This document shows, one piece after another, positions 1-7,717 of a stretch of 64,000 bases of DNA. The notes beneath the pieces are model-generated. The model was given only the letters and a program-made list of their open reading frames with translations, searched no databases and was not told where the DNA came from. The DNA comes from Bacteroidales bacterium (lineage in GTDB: Bacteria > Bacteroidota > Bacteroidia > Bacteroidales > UBA932). The stretch lies in the NCBI GenBank assembly GCA_016291185.1, contig JAEFAI010000005.1, forward strand, positions 1-64,000, written 5' to 3'. The translations under genes and the position numbers were made by a program. How positions within the stretch are numbered: the stretch's first letter is position 1; each line of letters starts with the position of its first letter.

Positions 1-235
1 AGGCCTCCCAGATGCGGGGGTGCATGAAGATGCAGGAATCGATGCCCACGATGTTCTCGTTCAGGCGGGTCATCGCGTTCCACCAGTATTGCTTGATGTT
101 GTTTTTCAGCTCAACGCCCATCTGGCCGTAATCGTACACAGCGGCCAGGCCGTCATAAATCTCGCTGGACGGGAAAATGAAACCGTACTCCTTGCAGTGC
201 GCTACGAGTACCTTGAACAGTTCGTCTTGTGTCAT
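1..235 (-). CDS. glyQS: Glycyl-tRNA synthetase, N-terminal fragment
   Basis: This is the first 78 codons of a class II glycyl-tRNA synthetase of the single-chain (alpha2) type, which charges tRNA-Gly in the cytoplasm. The gene runs off the left edge of the window. The fragment begins MTQDELFKVLV and contains the conserved stretches CKEYGFIFPSSEIYDG and YDYGQMGVELKNNI followed by VGIDSCIFMHP, which form the start of the catalytic core. The start is the ATG at 235; a TATATTTG promoter box lies about 30 bases upstream. folK ends 41 bases upstream on the same strand, so glyQS probably has its own promoter. Confidence 0.93.
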   Translation of the reverse strand, partial: MTQDELFKVLVAHCKEYGFIFPSSEIYDGLAAVYDYGQMGVELKNNIKQYWWNAMTRLNENIVGIDSCIFMHPRIWEA

Positions 236-266
236 ATCTTTTTTACTAACTTATCCTTAAATCATG

Positions 267-274
267 CAAATATA
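267..274 (-). promoter_or_regulatory. -7 promoter box of glyQS
   Basis: Read on the minus strand the sequence is TATATTTG, an exact match to the Bacteroidetes -7 consensus TAnnTTTG. It lies in the 40-base gap between the folK stop and the glyQS start, giving a predicted leader of roughly 28 bases. Confidence 0.55.
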
Positions 275-275
275 G

Positions 276-710
276 TCATTTCTGCGGTAAAATCTCCCGC
301 AAAGGGCGCATAACGAAGTCCCGCTGCTCCATCAGCGGGTGCGGGATCTTCAAATCGGGGTCGTCCACTCGCTCGTCGCCGTAGAGTAGAATGTCGATGT
401 CGATGGGGCGGTCATGATAAATCCGGCGGCCGTCGGCGTCATATTCCGGGCCGCCGGTACGCCCCATGGCGCGCTCGATGCGCTTGCAGATATCCAGCAG
501 GGTATGCGGGCGCTTCGCCGTGCGGTAGCAGACCACGCAATTCAGGAAATCCGGCCCCTCAAAGCCCCAGGACGGGGTTTCGATGATGGAAGAAAGCGCC
601 TCGTAGGGATGTCCGATCGCCGTGTCCAGGCGCCGCAGCGCTTCGTCTATCTGCGCCGCACGGTCGCCCTGATTGGTACCCAGGGAAAAATATACGGGAA
701 CGGCTTTCAT
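276..710 (-). CDS. folK: 2-amino-4-hydroxy-6-hydroxymethyldihydropteridine pyrophosphokinase (HPPK)
   Basis: HPPK transfers pyrophosphate from ATP to 6-hydroxymethyl-7,8-dihydropterin in folate synthesis. The 144-residue product starts MKAVPVYFSLGTNQGDR, with the SLGTNxGD motif of the family, and carries the signature HDRPIDIDILLYGDE near residue 110, whose Asp pair binds the two magnesium ions. I chose the ATG at 710; the open frame extends further upstream to 803, but that part overlaps the DUF59 gene in another frame and resembles nothing. The start overlaps the stop of the upstream DUF59 gene by one base (TAATG), so folK is the last gene of the sufS-sufE-DUF59-folK operon. Length is normal for the family. 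Confidence 0.93.
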   Translation of the reverse strand: MKAVPVYFSLGTNQGDRAAQIDEALRRLDTAIGHPYEALSSIIETPSWGFEGPDFLNCVVCYRTAKRPHTLLDICKRIERAMGRTGGPEYDADGRRIYHDRPIDIDILLYGDERVDDPDLKIPHPLMEQRDFVMRPLREILPQK

Positions 711-1066
711 TAGAATTCCGGATCCCAGCCCAGCGCCACACGGGCCTCGTCCGAGAGCATGCTCTGGTCCCAGACCGGATCGAAAACCAACTCGATCGAG
801 CAACTTTTGATGCCCGGGGTGTCCTCCACCATCTGTTTCACCTCCGAGAGCACCTCGTCCGCCATCGGGCAGTTCGGCGCGGTGAAGGTCATCTTGATGG
901 AAACTTCGTGCTCTTTATTGATGTGGAGCTCATAAACCAAGCCCAGGTCATAGATATTGACCGGGATTTCCGGGTCGTACACCTGCTTGAGCGAGAGTAC
1001 GACATCTTCGTAGAGCGGCGCCAGCTCCTTGACGTCCTGCGGGGTCAAAACTTCATCCTGTGCCAT
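710..1066 (-). CDS. DUF59/MIP18-family iron-sulfur cluster assembly protein
   Basis: A 118-residue protein of the DUF59 (MIP18/PaaD-like) family, related to SufT/YitW proteins that help mature iron-sulfur enzymes. The family signature is visible as VYDPEIPVNIYDLGLVY (about residues 29-45), followed by MTFTAPNCPMADEV, where Cys66 is the conserved cysteine. It lies one base after the sufE stop and overlaps folK by one base, which places it in the Suf operon and supports a role in cluster assembly or delivery. The exact biochemical activity of these proteins is not settled; the family assignment is firm. Confidence 0.88.
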   Translation of the reverse strand: MAQDEVLTPQDVKELAPLYEDVVLSLKQVYDPEIPVNIYDLGLVYELHINKEHEVSIKMTFTAPNCPMADEVLSEVKQMVEDTPGIKSCSIELVFDPVWDQSMLSDEARVALGWDPEF

Positions 1067-1067
1067 C

Positions 1068-1481
1068 TCAAAGGTGATTTTGCGCCGTACGGCGAAGGGT
1101 TTCGATCATCGAGGCGAGGCCGTTGGCGCGCGTCGGCGAGAGGTTCTCGCGCAGGCCGAGCTTGTCCACGAAGGAGAAATCGTCCTCCGCGATTTCGCGG
1201 GCCGTACGGCCGGAATAGACGCCGATCAGCAGGGAAATGATGCCCTTGGTGATGATGGCATCGCTGTCGGCACGGAAGAAGAGCCGGTCCCCTTCCACGG
1301 TGGCATCCAGCCACACGCGCGACTGACAACCCTTGATCAAGCGATCTTCGGTCTTGAGTTCCTCGGGGAACGCTTCCAGGTTGTGCCCCAGATCAATCAG
1401 ATATTCATACTTGTCCAGCCACTCGTCGTACATCGAAAAGTCCGCAACGACTTCAGCCTGAGCTTCTTGCAATGATTTCAT
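1068..1481 (-). CDS. sufE: Cysteine desulfuration protein SufE
   Basis: SufE accepts persulfide sulfur from the cysteine desulfurase SufS and passes it to the scaffold during iron-sulfur cluster assembly. The 137-residue product has the SufE core: YDEWLDKYEYLIDLG near the start, then LIKGCQSRVWL with the acceptor Cys52 in the usual GCQSxVW context, and a C-terminal helix rich in Arg. The ATG overlaps the sufS stop (ATGA), so the two partners are translationally coupled. Length and motif positions are typical. Confidence 0.95.
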   Translation of the reverse strand: MKSLQEAQAEVVADFSMYDEWLDKYEYLIDLGHNLEAFPEELKTEDRLIKGCQSRVWLDATVEGDRLFFRADSDAIITKGIISLLIGVYSGRTAREIAEDDFSFVDKLGLRENLSPTRANGLASMIETLRRTAQNHL

Positions 1482-2707
1482 CCTTCCAGCATTTTGATCG
1501 CCCGATCGAGCGATGCGATAAAATATTCCGCCTCCTGCACGGTGTTATACGGGGCGAACGACACCCGCAGCATACCCGTGACGCCGAAGCGGTCCATCAG
1601 CGGCTCCGCGCACATCTGCCCGGAGCGAACCGCGATCCCCATCTTGTCCAGAATCAGCGCCAGGTCCTCGTGGTGGATATGTTCCACGGAGAACGAAAAC
1701 AGGGGTATCTTCTCCTCGGGCGTCTTCGGGACGCCGTAGAGACGGATTCGGGGGTCGCTTTGTAATTTATTTAAAATCAACTTTTTGATTGCGTCCGTCT
1801 CGGCCTCTGCGGCCTCGCAGCGAAACGCTTCTGCCATTTCAAGCGCCGGCCGGAGCGTCGGCGTGCCGGCGATGTTCTGCGTGCCGGCCTCGAATTTCTG
1901 CGGGAGCGGGGCCCAGGTCGAACCGGACCAGCGGACCGTCCCGATCATCTCACCGCCACCCATGTACGGCGGCATCTGCTCCAGCAGCGCACGGCGGCCA
2001 TACAGCACACCCGTTCCGGGCGCGGCATAGACCTTATGGCCGGAGAAAGCGTAAAAGTCACAGCCCAACTCGCGGACATCCACGCGCTCGTGAACAATCC
2101 CCTGCGCGCCATCGACAAGAACCGGACAATTCTTTGAATGACAAATATTTACAATCTCCTTAACGGGATTAACGAGCCCGAGGACATTGGAAATGTGAGC
2201 CGCACAAACCAACTTCGTACGCGGCGTCAGCAGGCCCGGCAGCAGGTCCACCCGAAGGCGACCGGAATCGTCCACGGGAAGCACTTTCAGCACAGCGCCC
2301 TTGCGCTGGCAAAGCAGCTGCCAGGGCACGATGTTGGAGTGGTGCTCCGCCTCGCCGACAAGAATCTCGTCACCCGCGTGGACAAAGGCTTCGCCAAAAC
2401 TGAATGCGACCAGGTTCAACGACGCCGTAGCGCCGGAGGTGAAGATAATTTCCTCCCGGAATTCTGCATTCAAGTACTTCTGGACGGCATCCCGGGTCGC
2501 TTCGTACTCCGAAGTGGCCAGATCCGCGATCCGATGCACCGCCCGGTGCAGGTTTGCGTTGTATTTCTCCGACATTTCGGTCCACTTGCGAATCACGGAC
2601 AGCGGGCGTTGCGACGTAGCGGCATTGTCCAGATAGACAAGCGCTTTGCCATACACCTGCTCCCCCAGTTCCGGGAACTCCTGCCGTATTTTTTCTATCT
2701 GAGTCAT
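1478..2707 (-). CDS. sufS: Cysteine desulfurase SufS (group II)
   Basis: SufS is a PLP enzyme that removes sulfur from L-cysteine and delivers it as persulfide to SufE. The 409-residue product has the PLP-binding lysine in FSGHKVYAAPG (Lys225) and the catalytic cysteine in RSGQMCAEP (Cys366), the short RxGxxCA loop that marks the SufS rather than the IscS/NifS type. I use the ATG at 2707; a TTG twelve bases upstream is in frame but poorer. No sufB, sufC or sufD is adjacent: the next gene upstream is the divergent ruvA. The scaffold complex must be encoded elsewhere. A TAAATTTG promoter box ends only nine bases before the ATG. Confidence 0.95.
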   Translation of the reverse strand: MTQIEKIRQEFPELGEQVYGKALVYLDNAATSQRPLSVIRKWTEMSEKYNANLHRAVHRIADLATSEYEATRDAVQKYLNAEFREEIIFTSGATASLNLVAFSFGEAFVHAGDEILVGEAEHHSNIVPWQLLCQRKGAVLKVLPVDDSGRLRVDLLPGLLTPRTKLVCAAHISNVLGLVNPVKEIVNICHSKNCPVLVDGAQGIVHERVDVRELGCDFYAFSGHKVYAAPGTGVLYGRRALLEQMPPYMGGGEMIGTVRWSGSTWAPLPQKFEAGTQNIAGTPTLRPALEMAEAFRCEAAEAETDAIKKLILNKLQSDPRIRLYGVPKTPEEKIPLFSFSVEHIHHEDLALILDKMGIAVRSGQMCAEPLMDRFGVTGMLRVSFAPYNTVQEAEYFIASLDRAIKMLEG

Positions 2708-2716
2708 AAGGAAATG

Positions 2717-2737
2717 CAAATTTAAATATTATTTTTG
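2717..2737. promoter_or_regulatory. Divergent promoter boxes for sufS and ruvA
   Basis: Minus strand 2724-2717 reads TAAATTTG and plus strand 2730-2737 reads TATTTTTG; both match TAnnTTTG. The first box ends nine bases before the sufS ATG and the second four bases before the ruvA ATG. If transcription starts about four bases after the box, as in characterised Bacteroidetes promoters, both messages are nearly leaderless. Confidence 0.5.
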
Positions 2738-2741
2738 TGAT

Positions 2742-3335
2742 ATGATAGATTACATCTCCGGAAAGCTTGCGACACTGACCCCCACGATGGCGGTGATCGA
2801 CAACCAGGGAATCGGCTACGCCGTGGAGATTTCCCTGCAAACCTATGATGTCCTGCGCGGCAAGGACCAAGCAACCGTCTATATCCAGCGCCAGGTCAAC
2901 CCGCGCGACGGATCGGAAGTCGATTACGGCTTTGCGAGCCAGGATGAGCGGGAGCTCTTCCGGCAGATCACAAGCGTCTCGGGCATGGGCGCCGCGTCCG
3001 CACGCATGATCCTCTCCTCCCTGACGGCAGAGGAACTGCGGAGCGCGATCCTCAGCGAGGACGTCAACCGCCTCAAAGGCGTCAAGGGAATTGGCCTCAA
3101 GACAGCCCAGCGCATGGTTTTGGAGCTCAAGGACAAGATCGTCAAGGGCGAAGGCGCAAGCAGCGATGTGCTCTTCCGGACGGATGCCGGAGCCGCAGCG
3201 GAAGAAGCCACCACGGCCCTCCAGATGTTAGGTTTTGCCAAACCGAACATCAACAAGGCCATCCAGGCGATCCTCAAGGAGAACCCGTCCGCTTCAGTGG
3301 AAGAAATCATCAAAGCCGCCCTGCAGCGGCTCTAA
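2742..3335 (+). CDS. ruvA: Holliday junction DNA helicase subunit RuvA
   Basis: RuvA binds Holliday junctions as a tetramer and loads the RuvB motor for branch migration in recombination repair. The 197-residue product has the three RuvA domains: an N-terminal OB fold (starting MIDYISGKLA, about 1-64), two helix-hairpin-helix motifs (VSGMGAASA at 79-87 and VKGIGLKTA at 114-122), and a C-terminal RuvB-binding domain (about 150-197, MLGFAKPNINKAI). ruvB is not next to it but lies 7 kb away on the other strand; no ruvC is in the window. The start is the standard MIDYI start of the family. Confidence 0.96.
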   Translation: MIDYISGKLATLTPTMAVIDNQGIGYAVEISLQTYDVLRGKDQATVYIQRQVNPRDGSEVDYGFASQDERELFRQITSVSGMGAASARMILSSLTAEELRSAILSEDVNRLKGVKGIGLKTAQRMVLELKDKIVKGEGASSDVLFRTDAGAAAEEATTALQMLGFAKPNINKAIQAILKENPSASVEEIIKAALQRL

Positions 3336-3338
3336 ACA

Positions 3339-5201
3339 TCAGCGGCCGAAATAAACCAGCAAAACGGATATGTCCGCTGGCGAGACCCCGGAAATGCGAG
3401 CAGCCTGGGCAATCGTCCGCGGATGATATTTTTTAAACTTCTGCCGGCACTCGATCGTCAGACCCGCCACGCGGTCGAAATCGAAATTCTCAGGAATCCG
3501 GAGATCTTCGAGCCGCTGGATTTTCTCGGCCATCTGCATTTCGCGGTCGATATATCCCCGATATCGGAGCGAGATTTCCACGCTTTCAACAGCCTCCTGT
3601 TCATAAGTTCCACGTGGAACAATTCTCAATAGTTCCTCAAGGGAAACCTCTGGGCGCGTGGCCAAATCCGCGATTCTCTTAGACTCAGTAATGGGACTGG
3701 AGCCCACAGATTCAAGATATGGGTTCGCCTCCCGGGCCGTCAAATTCTTTCGTTCGCAATACGCTTGCAGCTCTTTCACTTGTTCGTATTTCCGCATCGT
3801 GGCGGCGTAGCGACGTTCATCCGCCAGACCGATTTCGTGTCCGACCGGCGTCAAGCGCTGATCGGCATTATCCTGACGCAAAAGAATACGATATTCCGCA
3901 CGAGAAGTAAACATTCGATAGGGCTCATCCACGCCTTTTGTGACGAGATCGTCGATCAGAACGCCAATGTAAGACTGATCGCGCCGCAGGACGAGCGCGT
4001 CCTGTTCGCGAAGCTTTCGATGCGCATTGATTCCAGCCATAAGGCCTTGTGCTGCAGCCTCTTCGTAACCCGTTGTACCATTTACCTGGCCCGCCAGGAA
4101 GAGATTCTCGACAAAACGGGACTCGAGGCTCGGGCGCAGGCCGGTCGGATCGAAGAAATCGTATTCTACAGCGTAGGCCGGCCGGAAGATCTTGACATTT
4201 TCCAATCCTTCGATAGCGTGCAGCGCGTCCTGCTGGACCTGCAGCGGCAGCGAAGAAGAGAAGCCCTGCAGATAGTATTCGTTCGTGCTTCTCCCCTCGG
4301 GCTCCAGGAAGAGCTGGTGGGCCGGGTTGTCCGGGAAGACACGAAGCTTATCCTCAATGCTGGGACAGTAGCGCGGGCCGCGACCATGAATCAAGCCGGT
4401 AAAGAGCGGCGACTCGCCGAAGCCGCTCCGCAGGATCTCGTGCACCCGTTCGTTCGTGTGCAAAATGTAACAAGGCATCTGCTCTGCCCCGGGCCCCTGA
4501 ACGGCCGACGGCTCCGGCAGGAAAGAAAAACGAGCCGGGTCCGGATCGCCGAGCTGGAGCGGAAGCCGGGAGGTGTCGATGGAGGAAATGTCGATCCGCG
4601 GCGGGGTTCCCGTTTTCATCCGGTCGGTCGAGAGTCCCCGGTCGACCAGTTGTTCCGTCAGACCGTAAGATGCCGGCTCACCGATGCGGCCGCCTTCCAT
4701 CTGGTGGCGACCAATGAAGAGTTTGCCGGAAAGGAAGGTTCCGGCGGTCAAAACAACCGCCTGAGACTTAAAAATTGCCCCGGTATTTGTCTTGACTCCG
4801 CAGATTTTTGAATTCTCAAAGAGAAATTCCGTCACAGAATCCGCGTAAATATCTAATTTACAGGCACTTTCGAGGATTTTGCGCCAGTTTAAGGAAAACT
4901 GGATTTTATCGCACTGAGCGCGCGGACTCCACATCGCCGGGCCCTTCGAGCGGTTGAGCATGCGGAATTGGAGCGTCGAACGGTCGGTCACGAGGCCCGA
5001 CCATCCGCCGAGCGCATCGATCTCCCGAACGATCTGTCCTTTGGCAATTCCACCCACCGCCGGGTTGCAGGACATCTTGGCAAAGCCGAGCATATCCATG
5101 GTGACGAGCAGCACCGACGAGCCAAGCGTCGCAGCCGCCATCGCGGCTTCGCACCCGGCGTGTCCCCCGCCCACTACTATTATATCATACACCCGCTCCA
5201 T
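3339..5201 (-). CDS. mnmG: tRNA uridine-5-carboxymethylaminomethyl(34) synthesis enzyme MnmG (GidA)
   Basis: MnmG, with MnmE, installs the carboxymethylaminomethyl group on the wobble uridine of several tRNAs. The product is about 620 residues. It begins with the FAD-binding Rossmann motif VGGGHAGCEAA and has the family blocks CNPAVGGIAKG, DRSTLQFRMLN, GRGPRYCPSIEDK and TGYEEAAAQG. The C-terminal helical domain that contacts MnmE is present (RGYIDREMQMAEKI). The ATG at 5201 shares its base with the ybeY stop (TGATG); a GTG one codon earlier is also possible. mnmG is often found near replication origins in other bacteria; here it lies about 6.5 kb from the candidate origin at 11.6 kb. Confidence 0.96.
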   Translation of the reverse strand: MERVYDIIVVGGGHAGCEAAMAAATLGSSVLLVTMDMLGFAKMSCNPAVGGIAKGQIVREIDALGGWSGLVTDRSTLQFRMLNRSKGPAMWSPRAQCDKIQFSLNWRKILESACKLDIYADSVTEFLFENSKICGVKTNTGAIFKSQAVVLTAGTFLSGKLFIGRHQMEGGRIGEPASYGLTEQLVDRGLSTDRMKTGTPPRIDISSIDTSRLPLQLGDPDPARFSFLPEPSAVQGPGAEQMPCYILHTNERVHEILRSGFGESPLFTGLIHGRGPRYCPSIEDKLRVFPDNPAHQLFLEPEGRSTNEYYLQGFSSSLPLQVQQDALHAIEGLENVKIFRPAYAVEYDFFDPTGLRPSLESRFVENLFLAGQVNGTTGYEEAAAQGLMAGINAHRKLREQDALVLRRDQSYIGVLIDDLVTKGVDEPYRMFTSRAEYRILLRQDNADQRLTPVGHEIGLADERRYAATMRKYEQVKELQAYCERKNLTAREANPYLESVGSSPITESKRIADLATRPEVSLEELLRIVPRGTYEQEAVESVEISLRYRGYIDREMQMAEKIQRLEDLRIPENFDFDRVAGLTIECRQKFKKYHPRTIAQAARISGVSPADISVLLVYFGR

Positions 5202-5620
5202 CACAAAGACGCCCGCATCTCAAGATAGTAATTCTCTTTCTGCCGCATCACAGCGATATCCGCTTCGCTATGGTCGTCATAGCCGATCAGGTGCAACAGG
5301 CCGTGCACCATCACGCGGTTCAGCTCGTCCGCGAACTCGGTTCCGTAGAACTGAGCATTCTCGCGCACGGAGTCGATGCTGATGAAGAGGTCGCCGGAAA
5401 GGACGTCCTTTTCGCAGTAATCGAAGGTGATGATGTCCGTGAAATAGTCGTGCTGGAGGTACTTCATGTTGACATCCAGGATGTAGTTGTCCGAGCAGAA
5501 AATGATGTTGATGGCACCCAGACGGCGCATTTCGCTGCCGGCCACCATTTTAAGCCAGCGGTTGTTCAACAGTTTCTGCTTCAGCTCGAAGCGAATGTCT
5601 TCCTGAAAGTATCGTATCAT
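5201..5620 (-). CDS. ybeY: Endoribonuclease YbeY (rRNA maturation factor)
   Basis: YbeY is a zinc-dependent single-strand endoribonuclease involved in 16S rRNA 3' processing and ribosome quality control. The 139-residue product carries the zinc signature HGLLHLIGYDDH, with His106, His110 and His116 as the expected ligands, and the conserved block TDIITFDY near residue 61. I use the ATG at 5620; a TTG two codons upstream is less likely. A TAAATTTG box ends 14 bases before the ATG. The gene is coupled to mnmG by a one-base stop/start overlap, so tRNA modification and rRNA maturation genes share a message. Confidence 0.93.
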   Translation of the reverse strand: MIRYFQEDIRFELKQKLLNNRWLKMVAGSEMRRLGAINIIFCSDNYILDVNMKYLQHDYFTDIITFDYCEKDVLSGDLFISIDSVRENAQFYGTEFADELNRVMVHGLLHLIGYDDHSEADIAVMRQKENYYLEMRASL

Positions 5621-5634
5621 CGGCAAAATTTTTG

Positions 5635-5692
5635 CAAATTTACATCTATAAAATGAAATAATTGGAATTGAGAATAAATATTTCTATCTTTG
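5635..5692. promoter_or_regulatory. Divergent promoter boxes for ybeY and tonB
   Basis: The minus strand at 5642-5635 reads TAAATTTG (for ybeY) and the plus strand at 5685-5692 reads TATCTTTG (for tonB). Both are exact TAnnTTTG matches in the only AT-rich stretch between the two divergent genes. The tonB message would have a leader of about 30 bases. Confidence 0.55.
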
Positions 5693-5726
5693 AGACCCAA
5701 ACTGAATATTTAACGAAACCACGAAT

Positions 5727-6416
5727 ATGGAAGTCAAGAAATCACCCAAGGCTGATCTGAACAACAAGAAGCTCTTGTTTGTCGAGATTGGTTTAGTCCT
5801 TTCCCTTCTGATTACGATCGCCGCATTCGAGTATCGTACGCAGGAGAAGAAAGACAGCTTCTTTGAGGCTGAGAACACCGAACTCATTGAGGAGGAGATC
5901 ATTCCTATCACCCAGGAGACCCCTCCGCCGCCCCCCGAGACCCCGAAAATCCCGATCCTGTCCGACCAGATCGACATCGTGGATGACAACATCAAGGTGG
6001 ATGACAACATCCTCAACCTCGAGGATGACTCCAGCCTGGGTGTCGAGATCATGGACTACGTAGAGGAAGTTCAGGAAGAGGTTGTCGAAGAAGAAGCGAT
6101 TCCGTTCGCCCTCGTCGAGGAGAAGCCGAAGTTCCAGGGTGGCGATGCCAACACCTTCTCCAAGTGGGTGTCCACGCATCTCGACTATCCTGAGCTCGCC
6201 AAGGAGAACGGCGTTTCCGGTCGTGTTATGGTGCAGTTCACCGTGAACCCGAACGGTACCGTCTCCGATGTGAAGGTGCTCCGCGGTGTGGACCCGTCCC
6301 TGGATAAGGAGGCTGTCCGCGTGATCCAGAGCTCCCCGAAGTGGACTCCGGGCAAGCAGCGTGACCGTGCTGTGAAGGTTACCTATCAGTTCCCTGTGAT
6401 CTTCCAGCTGCGATAA
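5727..6416 (+). CDS. tonB: Energy transducer TonB family protein
   Basis: TonB proteins carry proton-motive force from the inner membrane to TonB-dependent outer-membrane receptors such as SusC. The 229-residue protein has one N-terminal membrane helix (about 16-34), a short proline block (PPPPP at 66-70), an unusually acidic periplasmic linker (about 80-125, many Asp and Glu) and a C-terminal TonB domain (about 135-229) with the typical HLDYPELAKENGVSGRVMV stretch. The linker is much shorter than the long Pro-Lys spacers of proteobacterial TonB and is acidic instead. No exbB/exbD is adjacent. A strong terminator follows the gene. It is one of probably several TonB paralogues. Confidence 0.92.
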   Translation: MEVKKSPKADLNNKKLLFVEIGLVLSLLITIAAFEYRTQEKKDSFFEAENTELIEEEIIPITQETPPPPPETPKIPILSDQIDIVDDNIKVDDNILNLEDDSSLGVEIMDYVEEVQEEVVEEEAIPFALVEEKPKFQGGDANTFSKWVSTHLDYPELAKENGVSGRVMVQFTVNPNGTVSDVKVLRGVDPSLDKEAVRVIQSSPKWTPGKQRDRAVKVTYQFPVIFQLR

Positions 6417-6435
6417 GCAAGCTTAACTGAATTAG

Positions 6436-6461
6436 AGGCCGTCCACGGACGGCCTTTTTTT
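6436..6461 (+). terminator. Rho-independent terminator of tonB
   Basis: Nine-base arms AGGCCGTCC and GGACGGCCT separated by two bases (in practice a four-base loop) are followed by a run of T to 6461. It lies 20 bases after the tonB stop and just before hflX. Confidence 0.88.
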
Positions 6462-6469
6462 GATAAATT

Positions 6470-7654
6470 ATGGAGAATAAGAGAGAAGAGAAAGCCGTCT
6501 TTGTCGGCATCATCAAGCAGGATGACGACGAGCGTAAGATCTACGAATACCTCGACGAGTTGCAATTCCTCGCCGAGACGGCCGGTGCGATGGGCGATAA
6601 GCAGTTTGTCCAGCGCGTGGACCGTCCCGACAAGGCAACCTATATCCGCAGCGGAAAACTCAAGGAAATCGCCGATTACTGCGAAGAGAATCATATTGAT
6701 TATGTGATCTTTGACGATGAATTGACGGGCATGCAGCAGCGCAACATCGAAAAGATCATCAAGACCTCGGCGGTCATCGACCGTACCAGCCTCATTCTCG
6801 AAATCTTCTCCCAGCGCGCCCAGACGGCCTATGCCAAGACCCAGGTCGAACTGGCCCGCTACAACTACATGCTGCCGCGTCTCGCGGGCATGTGGACCCA
6901 CCTGGAGCGCCAGCGCGGCGGTATGGGCACACGTGGCGGTATGGGTGAAACCCAGATCGAAGTGGACCGCCGCATCGTGCGGGAGCGCATTTCCAAGCTC
7001 AAGGAGCAGCTCAAGAAGGTGGATAAGCAGATGGCTACCCAGCGCAGCAACCGCGGCCAACTGGTGCGCCTTTCGCTGGTCGGCTACACCAATGTCGGTA
7101 AATCCACCCTGATGAACCTCCTCTCCAAGTCGGATGTTTTCGCTGAAAATAAGCTCTTTGCGACCCTTGACACCACCGTCCGCAAGGTCGTCATCGGAAA
7201 CGTTCCCTTCCTGCTGAGCGATACCGTCGGTTTTATCCGCAAACTCCCCACGCAGCTCATCGAGGCCTTCAAGAGTACCCTCGACGAGGTCCGCGAGGCG
7301 GATATCCTGGTGCATGTCGTGGATATCTCACATCCCGACTACGAGGAGCAGATGGAAGTAGTGGACAAGACGCTCAAGGATATTTCTGCGGCAGATAAGC
7401 CCGTTTACGTCGTTTTTAACAAGACGGACGCCTATACCTACGAACCCTACGACGAGTTCTCTTTAGAGCCCAAAAACGAGCGTAATTTCACGCTTGACGA
7501 GCTAAAATACAAGTGGATTAACGGACGCAAGATCCCGTGCATTTTCATCTCCGCCATTAAGAAGGAGAATATAGAAAAACTCCGCGACGACATCTATAAG
7601 ATGGTCGCGGAGATTCACGCAGGGCGTTACCCCTTTAATAATTTCCTCTGGTAA
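6470..7654 (+). CDS. hflX: GTPase HflX
   Basis: HflX is a ribosome-binding GTPase that splits stalled or heat-damaged 70S ribosomes. The 394-residue product has the N-terminal HflX domain (about 1-195) with the glycine-rich ERQRGGMGTRGGMGETQIE segment at 146-164, then a G domain with the P-loop GYTNVGKST (205-213), the switch DTVGF (251-255) and the base-recognition motif NKTD (317-320). The start ATG lies directly after the tonB terminator, so the promoter must overlap that region; I see no clear TAnnTTTG box. The gene ends in a pair of palindromic elements. Confidence 0.96.
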   Translation: MENKREEKAVFVGIIKQDDDERKIYEYLDELQFLAETAGAMGDKQFVQRVDRPDKATYIRSGKLKEIADYCEENHIDYVIFDDELTGMQQRNIEKIIKTSAVIDRTSLILEIFSQRAQTAYAKTQVELARYNYMLPRLAGMWTHLERQRGGMGTRGGMGETQIEVDRRIVRERISKLKEQLKKVDKQMATQRSNRGQLVRLSLVGYTNVGKSTLMNLLSKSDVFAENKLFATLDTTVRKVVIGNVPFLLSDTVGFIRKLPTQLIEAFKSTLDEVREADILVHVVDISHPDYEEQMEVVDKTLKDISAADKPVYVVFNKTDAYTYEPYDEFSLEPKNERNFTLDELKYKWINGRKIPCIFISAIKKENIEKLRDDIYKMVAEIHAGRYPFNNFLW

Positions 7655-7656
7655 AA

Positions 7657-7717
7657 GATTCCGGTTCAAGCCCGGAATGACACTAATTCGTCATTCGCCG
7701 GCTTGACTGGCGAATCT
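7657..7717. repeat. Inverted pair of palindromic elements
   Basis: Two elements of the GTCAT-hairpin-ATC family face outward. The first (7657-7681, minus orientation) has arms TTCCGG and CCGGAA; the second (7690-7717, plus orientation) has arms TTCGCCGG and CTGGCGAA with one imperfect pair. They fill the gap between the convergent hflX and frdB, and the second reaches the frdB stop codon. There is no T-run, so they are not standard terminators, but they could form 3'-end stabilising structures for both messages. Confidence 0.75.
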
